Shown here one piece after another: positions 5,861-10,490 of a DNA stretch of 10,490 nt (the stretch's first letter is position 1; each line of letters opens with the position of its first letter). Under the pieces are notes generated by a model that had not been told where the DNA came from, made no database searches, and was given only the letters and a program-made list of their open reading frames with translations. The translations under genes and the position numbers were made by a program. This DNA comes from Rhodospirillaceae bacterium (GTDB lineage: Bacteria > Pseudomonadota > Alphaproteobacteria > UBA8366 > GCA-2717185), in assembly GCA_018660965.1 (NCBI GenBank), contig JABJJH010000614.1, positions 1 through 10,490 on the forward strand. The letters run 5' to 3'.

Positions 5861-7096
5861 ATGGCGGACATTGCGGTAATCGGCGCGGGAATCGTCGGCG
5901 CGTCCTGCGCGCTGTTTCTGCAACGTGATGGGCACAAGGTGACCTTGATCGATCCCGCTGAGCCGGGGAGCAAAACGTCCTACGGCAATGCGTGCTCCAT
6001 CAGCGCATCGGCGGTTCTGCCGACCGCCACCCCGGGCGTCGCGCGGCAAATCCCCGCCATGTTGAGGGACCCTGCCGGGCCGTTGAACATCCGCTGGCGC
6101 TATTTGCCTCGTCTGGCGCCGTTTCTCCTGACGTTGTTGCGCAACACCGCGCCTGAACGCGCCGCGGCGCACGGCAAGGCCATCGCGGCGCTGATCCATG
6201 GGGTTCTCCCGGCCTATGAAATTCTGTTGAAACAGGCGGGCGCGGAATCGCTGGTGCAACGCCTGGGCGCGTTGAAGGTGTACAAATCCGATGCGTCCTT
6301 CGCCGGGTCGCAACATGAACGAGACCTGATGACCGAGCAGGGCTTTCCCTTCGAAGTCTTGAACGCCGATGAATTGCGGCAATTGGAACCCGGTCTGCGC
6401 CCGATCTTTCAACACGCGATTTACGCGACTGATTCCGCCAACGTCACCAACCCCGGACGGCTGGTGCGTGTTTTCGTGGACGAACTGGCCGCCAGTGGCG
6501 GCGCCGTCGTGCGGGAAGAAGCGGTGGGTTTCGAGTTTGTCGATAACCGGGTCGCCGCGGTGCGCACGAGTGGCGGTTCCGTGTCGGTGGACAGCGTCGT
6601 TCTGGCGGCGGGGCCGTGGTCGCGAGGCCTGGCGGCGCGGCTGGGGGCCAAACTGCTGCTCGACGCCGAACGCGGGTATCACGTGATGTTGCCGATGCCG
6701 GAAACGCCGATCCGGCGCTTTGTTCATTTTGCCGACGATAAATTCGTTCTGGTTCCCCATGAAGACGGGTTGCGGCTGACGTCGGGCGTGGAATACGCGA
6801 AGGTCGACGCGCCACCGGACTATCGCCGCATTCGCAATATGATCGCGCTCGCCGCCGCGACCGTGCCGGACTTGGATACGCGCGAACAAAGCATCTGGTG
6901 CGGCAACCGCCCGAGCTTGCCCGACAGCGTGCCCGTCATCGACCGGTCGCCGCGCTACGACAACGCCTTTTTCGCGTTCGGGCATAGTCATCTTGGCCTG
7001 ACCATGGGGCCTGTTACCGGTCGCATCATCGCCGACCTGGTCGCGGGCCGGGACCCGGAACTGGACTTGTCGCCGTATCGCGCCGTGGGCCGATGA
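5861..7096 (+). CDS. DadA-like FAD-dependent amino-acid/amine oxidoreductase
   Basis: 411 residues of the DAO family (D-amino acid dehydrogenase, glycine and sarcosine oxidases). The N-terminal dinucleotide-binding fold IAVIGAGIVGASC (residues 4-16, GxGxxG at 8-13) ends in the acidic Asp31 that contacts the FAD ribose. The middle carries the substrate domain, with VVLAAGPWSRGLAARLGAKL as the second FAD-contact segment. The C-terminal FAD segment is GHSHLGLTMGPVTGRIIADL (374-393). The length fits DadA, which deaminates D-amino acids oxidatively and passes electrons to the respiratory chain. The start is set by GGGGAGGAACGCC directly ahead of ATG 5861; an in-frame ATG at 5822 lacks this. Substrate is not readable from sequence: other DAO members of this size act on proline derivatives or N-methyl amino acids. 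Its plus-strand neighbour is an amidase, which would fit a nitrogen-scavenging pair, but the 166-base gap with its own promoter-like sequence argues against strict co-transcription. Confidence 0.88.
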   Translation: MADIAVIGAGIVGASCALFLQRDGHKVTLIDPAEPGSKTSYGNACSISASAVLPTATPGVARQIPAMLRDPAGPLNIRWRYLPRLAPFLLTLLRNTAPERAAAHGKAIAALIHGVLPAYEILLKQAGAESLVQRLGALKVYKSDASFAGSQHERDLMTEQGFPFEVLNADELRQLEPGLRPIFQHAIYATDSANVTNPGRLVRVFVDELAASGGAVVREEAVGFEFVDNRVAAVRTSGGSVSVDSVVLAAGPWSRGLAARLGAKLLLDAERGYHVMLPMPETPIRRFVHFADDKFVLVPHEDGLRLTSGVEYAKVDAPPDYRRIRNMIALAAATVPDLDTREQSIWCGNRPSLPDSVPVIDRSPRYDNAFFAFGHSHLGLTMGPVTGRIIADLVAGRDPELDLSPYRAVGR

Positions 7097-7128
7097 CGGT
7101 ATTTTAATACGAAAAAAAGCCCGAAATT

Positions 7129-7158
7129 GTTAGCATCAGTTAGCATTGATTAACATTC
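7129..7158 (+). repeat. Three 10-bp direct repeats upstream of the amidase gene
   Basis: GTTAGCATCA, GTTAGCATTG and ATTAACATTC follow one another exactly, so the core TTA(G/A)CAT recurs at 7130, 7140 and 7150. A period of one DNA turn places every copy on the same face of the helix, as in operator arrays bound by head-to-tail regulators. They lie 20 to 50 bases upstream of the -35-like element at 7179, a typical activator position. Confidence 0.55.
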
Positions 7159-7178
7159 CGGCTGGCGGCGTTGGATCG

Positions 7179-7206
7179 TTGGGAAAATCATAAATAGGAA
7201 TATAGT
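7179..7206 (+). promoter_or_regulatory. Candidate promoter of the amidase gene
   Basis: TTGGGA (7179-7184, four of six to the -35 consensus), a 16-base spacer, and TATAGT (7201-7206, five of six to the -10). The stretch 7097-7262 is markedly more AT-rich than the flanking genes. Transcription would begin near 7213, with a leader of about 50 bases containing GGGGGTAAG ahead of the start codon. A short inverted repeat TCAC-N7-GTGA (7206-7220) overlaps the expected start point. Confidence 0.4.
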
Positions 7207-7262
7207 CACGAACTTTGTGATTTCAAGTGAGCTGGAAGAAAAATCGAAATTGGGGGTAAGAC

Positions 7263-8543
7263 ATGTCATCGTTGAACGAATTAACCGCCGTCGAGGTGGC
7301 GCAGGCCATCGCCAAGGGCGAGGTCACGAGCGAAGCTCTGGTTGGCGCCTGTTTGGACCGGATCAAGGACCGCGAACCCGATGTGCGGGCCTGGGCGCAT
7401 ATTGACCCGGACGCCGCCCTGACCGAAGCCCGCGCGCGGGACCGCGTGGCGCCAATGGGGCCGTTGCACGGGGTTCCCATCGGCTTCAAGGACATCATCG
7501 AAACCCATGACATGCCGACCGCCTATGGTTCCGATATATATCCCGGTCATCGCCCGGTCGCGGACGCGGCGTGCGTGGCGATGGCGCGGGCCGCCGGGGC
7601 CGTTGTGTTGGGCAAGACGGTGACGACGGAGTTCGCCTTTGTTAACCCTGGCAAGACCCGCAACCCGCACGATCTGGCGCACACGCCGGGCGGGTCGTCC
7701 AGCGGGTCGGCGGCGGGCGTCGCCGATTGCATGGTTCCCCTGGCGTTGGGCACGCAAACCGGGGGGTCGGTGATCCGTCCGGCGTCGTTCTGTGGCGTGG
7801 TCGGGTACAAGCCGACGCATGGACAATTGAACTATGTCGGGACCAAGGTTTTGGCGGCGTCGCTGGATACGCTGGGCGCGATGTCGCGCAGCGTCGCCGA
7901 TCTGGCGTTGCTGCGCGCCGCACTTTTGGGGGCGCCCGCGACGGTCGCGGGGCTGGAATCGCCGCCGCGACTGGGGCTGTGCCGAACGCCCTGGTGGGAC
8001 CGCGCCGACCCTGCGTCGCACGCAGCCGTGCAAAACGCCGCGGAAACCGCCACCAAGACCGGGGCCGTCGTGCGCGAAGTGACATTGCCGTCCGCCTTCG
8101 CCGCGTTGGAATCCGCTAATCAGACGATCATGTTTTACGAAGGACGGCGCTCGCTTGCGTATGAATTCGACCATCACGCGGACAAGCTTAGTGCGCGCTT
8201 GAAAACGTCGATTCCGCCGGACCTCGACATTTCCTTCGACGATTATCGCGCCGCTATTCTTCACGCCCGCCAATGCCGTGACGATTTGGACGGCGTCATG
8301 GAAGGGGTCGATGCGCTGATTGTTCCCAGCGCCGTGGGCGAAGCGCCGCTGGGGTTCGAGTCCACCGGCGACGCAACCTTCAACCGCCCCTGGACGACCA
8401 TTGGCGCGCCGTGTGTGACATTGCCTGGGAACAGGGGCGCGAACGGCCTGCCTGTCGGCGTCCAGGTCGTGGCGCGCCCTTATGACGACGAAGGGTTGTT
8501 GTCGGTGGCGACCTGGCTGGAAACGGCGTTTACGCCGGCTTGA
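7263..8543 (+). CDS. Amidase-signature family hydrolase
   Basis: 426 residues of the amidase signature family, cytoplasmic enzymes that hydrolyse amide bonds (GatA, AtzF, aryl and aliphatic amidases). The Ser-cisSer-Lys triad is complete: Lys76 in VPIGFKDIIE, cis-Ser145 in TPGGSSSGSAAG, and nucleophile Ser169 in TQTGGSVIRPASFCG; the 24-residue spacing between the serines equals that of GatA. GVVGYKPTHG follows as expected. The start ATG at 7263 has GGGGG 7-11 bases upstream. This is not the GatA of tRNA amidation: it is shorter than usual (about 480-490) and has no GatB or GatC beside it. The C-terminal part, which decides substrate, gives no clear match from memory. It follows a DadA-like oxidoreductase, suggesting amide or amino-acid catabolism; this is inference. 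It converges on the NnrU gene. Confidence 0.92.
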   Translation: MSSLNELTAVEVAQAIAKGEVTSEALVGACLDRIKDREPDVRAWAHIDPDAALTEARARDRVAPMGPLHGVPIGFKDIIETHDMPTAYGSDIYPGHRPVADAACVAMARAAGAVVLGKTVTTEFAFVNPGKTRNPHDLAHTPGGSSSGSAAGVADCMVPLALGTQTGGSVIRPASFCGVVGYKPTHGQLNYVGTKVLAASLDTLGAMSRSVADLALLRAALLGAPATVAGLESPPRLGLCRTPWWDRADPASHAAVQNAAETATKTGAVVREVTLPSAFAALESANQTIMFYEGRRSLAYEFDHHADKLSARLKTSIPPDLDISFDDYRAAILHARQCRDDLDGVMEGVDALIVPSAVGEAPLGFESTGDATFNRPWTTIGAPCVTLPGNRGANGLPVGVQVVARPYDDEGLLSVATWLETAFTPA

Positions 8544-8559
8544 GGGCGCGTGAAGCGCC
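8524..8559. terminator. Two GC-rich stem-loops between convergent amidase and NnrU genes
   Basis: CGGCG-TTTA-CGCCG (8524-8537) covers the last amidase codons, and GGCGC-GTGAA-GCGCC (8545-8559) lies just after its stop at 8543. The NnrU stop from the other side is at 8577. Placement fits a bidirectional terminator, but neither hairpin has a T-tract and both stems are only 5 bp, so this may be chance in GC-rich sequence. Confidence 0.3.
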
Positions 8560-8576
8560 GATCATGCCGTCTGGCG

Positions 8577-9128
8577 TCACAGGAACGCGATGACCGAATA
8601 TCCCAACCAGTAATGGACGCCCACGATTGCGGCGAAAATTACGACCGCTAAGATCGCCATCTTTCCGTCGCCGAGGAACGACCCCCTTGCAGGGGGCCGC
8701 CAGAGCCCCTCGGCCCGGTTGATCGCCGCCATCTCGATCAACGCCCAAATCCCAAGCCCGCCAAAAAGTGTCAGTGAGGCCAAATCCCCGTTAACCAGCA
8801 GGTGAGCCGTGGACCATAAAACGACGCCGAGCAGCATTGGATGGCGAATTTTTGTCCGGACCACCCCGTTCGCCTTGCCGACGTCCATCATGAAAATTGC
8901 GATCAGCATGAACAGGTTGTTCACGTACCACGCCCAGATGGGAAGCGCGTAAAGCGGAACGTCTCCGGCGTCCCGATACCCGACGAACATCAACGCGATG
9001 CTGCCCAATATCAGGATGGCGATGACGGCCTTCCCCATTTTGCCAAGCGCGGCGCGTTGGTTCGGCAGAATTCTTTTGAACAGGTGCGCCCCTGTCCAAA
9101 GCAGTATCCCAAGGATCAGCCAAATCAT
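8577..9128 (-). CDS. NnrU-family integral membrane protein
   Basis: 183 residues with about six hydrophobic spans (near 1-17, 32-50, 62-81, 97-113, 117-133, 155-177). The central signature RHPMLLGVVLWSTAHLLVNGD (residues 95-115) and the N-terminal WTGAHLFKR are typical of the NnrU family (PF07298), inner-membrane proteins named for a gene needed for nitric-oxide metabolism in Rhodobacter. The same superfamily includes the plant carotenoid isomerase Z-ISO, a haem protein with histidine ligands; His15, His96 and His109 here are the candidates to compare. No nitrite or nitric-oxide reductase gene is in the window, so a denitrification role is not supported by context. The gene lies 40 bases downstream of a methyltransferase on the same strand and is probably co-transcribed with it. 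The ribosome-binding site is weak (CGGAAC). Confidence 0.88.
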   Translation of the reverse strand: MIWLILGILLWTGAHLFKRILPNQRAALGKMGKAVIAILILGSIALMFVGYRDAGDVPLYALPIWAWYVNNLFMLIAIFMMDVGKANGVVRTKIRHPMLLGVVLWSTAHLLVNGDLASLTLFGGLGIWALIEMAAINRAEGLWRPPARGSFLGDGKMAILAVVIFAAIVGVHYWLGYSVIAFL

Positions 9129-9168
9129 CTGTTTGTTCCGGTGGATTGTGGTTTTAGCGACAAATCAA

Positions 9169-9789
9169 TCAGACTTTCTTCGCGACAATGAAGACGGCTT
9201 TGTCTTTTTCAGGCTGCCAGCGATGATCGATCTGGAATCCCGCGTCTGTTAAATTACGTTCAAGTTCTGCGGCGGTGAAAAATTTGACCAGGGGCAGTAA
9301 CCCGAAAAATCGCCCGATGGGTAAAATGACCCTCAACACCGGCATCGTCCCGCCGAGACAGGCGGTCGAGCTTACAAAGACTCCGCCGGGTTTCAGCATC
9401 CGATAGACCTCAGCGATAACAGCCTCTTTATCGTCCAGCAGGTGCAGGATGCTATGGCCCATCACGGCGTCATAAGCCGCGTCGGGCGCGTTCAAGTCAT
9501 CGATGCCTGATTGTTCGAAGGTCACGTTCCCAATACCGGCGGACTCTACCTTGGCTCGCGCGATCTCAAGCATTTTCGCGGAAATATCGATGGCGCGAAT
9601 GTGTCTCACCAGCGGCGCGAGCGTAAGGGCGGTGGTCCCGGTTCCACAGCCGAATTCCAGCACCTCCATGTCGAGGTTGAGGTAGCCTCGCGTCACCGCC
9701 AGTTTATTCTGATAAGACGCTTCATCGGCGACGGGACGCTTCGCATACCCTTTTGCATGTCGGTTCCAAAATCGACTTTGCTGCGCCAT
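9169..9789 (-). CDS. Class I SAM-dependent methyltransferase, substrate unknown
   Basis: 206 residues with a full class I methyltransferase core (Methyltransf_11 type). Motif I is VLEFGCGTGTTAL (residues 43-55), which binds S-adenosylmethionine. The acidic end of strand 2 is Asp68 in RAIDISAKML. Motif IV is YDAVMGHSILHLL (106-118), and LKPGGVFVSS (132-141) is the usual post-core loop. The C-terminal third contains a hydrophobic patch (MPVLRVILPIGRFFGLLPLVKFF, about 149-171) that could lie against a membrane or bind a lipid-like substrate. The start at 9789 has GGAGAGGG just upstream. It resembles UbiE/Coq5-like small-molecule methyltransferases, but lacks anything that fixes the substrate. 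It is upstream of NnrU in a likely two-gene operon, and divergent from a nitroreductase. Confidence 0.88.
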   Translation of the reverse strand: MAQQSRFWNRHAKGYAKRPVADEASYQNKLAVTRGYLNLDMEVLEFGCGTGTTALTLAPLVRHIRAIDISAKMLEIARAKVESAGIGNVTFEQSGIDDLNAPDAAYDAVMGHSILHLLDDKEAVIAEVYRMLKPGGVFVSSTACLGGTMPVLRVILPIGRFFGLLPLVKFFTAAELERNLTDAGFQIDHRWQPEKDKAVFIVAKKV

Positions 9790-9834
9790 GACCCTCTCCG
9801 CTGGTGGTGGTTTCGCTCGACGTAGGGTTCATGA

Positions 9835-9862
9835 CATATACGGTTTAAAAATACATTGCCAA
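9835..9862 (-). promoter_or_regulatory. Candidate sigma70-type promoter of the methyltransferase-NnrU pair
   Basis: On the minus strand TTGGCA (9862-9857, five of six to the -35) is followed after 16 bases by TATATG (9840-9835, four of six to the -10). The spacer is AT-rich. Transcription would begin near 9828, about 39 bases before the start codon. Confidence 0.4.
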
Positions 9863-9874
9863 AAATTGGTCACG

Positions 9875-9896
9875 CGCATGACGCTATCGTGATGCG
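9875..9896. promoter_or_regulatory. Imperfect inverted repeat in the divergent intergenic region
   Basis: Arms CGCATGACG (9875-9883) and CGTGATGCG (9888-9896) pair at eight of nine positions around CTAT. The site lies between two divergent genes, 12 bases upstream of the methyltransferase -35-like element and about 93 bases before the nitroreductase start. It could be an operator for one or both. No regulator gene is nearby within the window. Confidence 0.35.
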
Positions 9897-9988
9897 GCGG
9901 TTGCGGTTTGTCTTTTCGCAGCCGGGTCCGATTGCTAGATTGTGGATCGTCTGGCTGCGGCGGTGTATTTAGTTAAGGGGATTTCAGC

Positions 9989-10490
9989 GTGGATTTTGAA
10001 AAGCTCGTTTATGAACGTAGAAGCATTCGCGGGTATAAACCCGACCCGGTGCCGAAAGAGGTTATCCTGGAAATCATCGAGATCGCCAAGGGCGCGCCGT
10101 CTTCGATGAACACCCAACCGTGGTTTTTTCATGTGGTCACCGGCGAGCCCCTGGAACGTATTCGCGAAGGCAATACCGAACGGATGCTCGGCGGCGCCAA
10201 GGTCCAGCGTGAAATTCCAATGCGCAGCGGCGGTTATGAAGGCGTCCACCGCAAGCGTCAGGTCGAAGTCGCCGTCCAGTTATTCGAAGCGATGGGCATC
10301 GAACGCCATGATAGTGAACGTCGGCAAGACTGGGTGATGCGCGGGTTTCGCCAATTCGACGCGCCGGTCTCCATCGTCATGACCTATGACAAATGCCTGG
10401 AGCCCGCGACCATCAGCCATTTCGACCTGGGCGCGGTGACCTATGGTCTGGTGCTGGCGGCCTGGACCCGGGGGCTGGGGACGGTTATCA
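9989..10490 (+). CDS. Nitroreductase-family FMN oxidoreductase, 3' end missing
   Basis: A gene cut by the window end; 167 residues are visible. It begins with GTG at 9989, preceded by AAGGGG with an 8-base gap; an in-frame stop at 9974 excludes a longer start and there is no earlier ATG in frame. The N-terminus reads VYERRSIRGYKPDPVPKEVI, the phosphate-binding RRSxR and PVP pattern of FMN nitroreductases. AKGAPSSMNTQPWFFHVVTG (residues 32-51) is the flavin-contact segment. FDLGAVTYGLVLAAWTRGLG (about 145-164) is the helix of the family's second half, followed by the start of the GTVI stretch. These cytoplasmic homodimers reduce nitro compounds, quinones, enones or flavin with NAD(P)H. A charged segment (about 85-110, GGYEGVHRKRQVEVAVQLFE) lies between the two halves. 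The substrate is unknown. It is divergent from the methyltransferase. Confidence 0.9.
   Translation, partial: MDFEKLVYERRSIRGYKPDPVPKEVILEIIEIAKGAPSSMNTQPWFFHVVTGEPLERIREGNTERMLGGAKVQREIPMRSGGYEGVHRKRQVEVAVQLFEAMGIERHDSERRQDWVMRGFRQFDAPVSIVMTYDKCLEPATISHFDLGAVTYGLVLAAWTRGLGTVI

Noticed and set aside
5782..5918. A short plus-strand reading frame (MKSALTVTTPDLKDGG...) with an AAGGG sequence before its ATG, overlapping the start of the FAD oxidoreductase.
   Set aside because: After about 25 residues it continues out of frame into the oxidoreductase as Arg-rich sequence. It may be an upstream leader frame, but nothing beyond the weak ribosome-binding sequence supports it.
5237..6991. A 584-residue minus-strand open frame beneath the FAD oxidoreductase and rhodanese genes.
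   Set aside because: Composition (Arg, His, Gln, Pro) is that of an antisense or shifted frame of a GC-rich gene, and it overlaps well-supported proteins.
7099..7110. The small palindrome GTATT-TT-AATAC after the FAD oxidoreductase gene as a terminator.
   Set aside because: The stem is only five mostly A-T pairs and is followed by GAAAAAAAG, not a T-tract, on the coding strand.
9908..9941. TTGTCT ... TAGATT as the nitroreductase promoter.
   Set aside because: The spacing is 22 bases, too long for a sigma70 promoter, and no better-spaced -35 is present for that -10-like element.
1..10490. Search by eye for transposases, integrases, terminal inverted repeats, tRNA or rRNA genes and CRISPR-type spaced repeats.
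   Set aside because: None seen; all intergenic stretches are 200 bases or shorter, and gene content is ordinary chromosomal.

Overview
The window reads as a stretch of alphaproteobacterial chromosome. It is GC-rich, has dense gene packing, and carries an Alph_Pro_TM (TIGR02186-type) protein, a family described from alphaproteobacteria. The gene set (HD-GYP regulator, MOFRL glycerate kinase, DadA-like oxidoreductase, NnrU) would fit a Rhodospirillales-like organism, but that placement is inference from remembered family distributions. I see no rRNA, tRNA, CRISPR array, transposase or integrase, and no sign of recent transfer. The longest stretch without a gene is about 200 bases. Both end genes are cut by the window.

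Left part (1-3206): the C-terminal part of a GAF/HD-GYP cyclic-di-GMP phosphodiesterase converges on a small HIT-family protein. That gene is divergent from a glycerate 2-kinase.

Centre (3214-5661, all minus strand): a sulfur-handling cluster read in the order rhodanese, TSUP (TauE/SafE-type) membrane transporter, Alph_Pro_TM membrane-anchored periplasmic protein, TusA-like sulfur carrier. The last three genes overlap by 1 and 4 bases, so they are almost certainly translated as a unit. Two perfect inverted repeats and a plausible promoter sit ahead of the transporter. This cluster is the most interesting part of the window: it pairs a transporter and a dedicated cytosolic persulfide carrier with a periplasmic protein of unknown function.

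Right part (5861-10490): a DadA-like FAD oxidoreductase and an amidase-signature hydrolase follow on the plus strand. They are separated by an AT-rich 166-base regulatory stretch that holds three 10-bp-spaced direct repeats and a promoter-like sequence. An SAM methyltransferase and an NnrU-family membrane protein then form a minus-strand pair. That pair is divergent from a partial nitroreductase with a GTG start, which runs off the window end.

Most other long open frames are mirror-image frames of these genes, as expected from GC-biased codon use.
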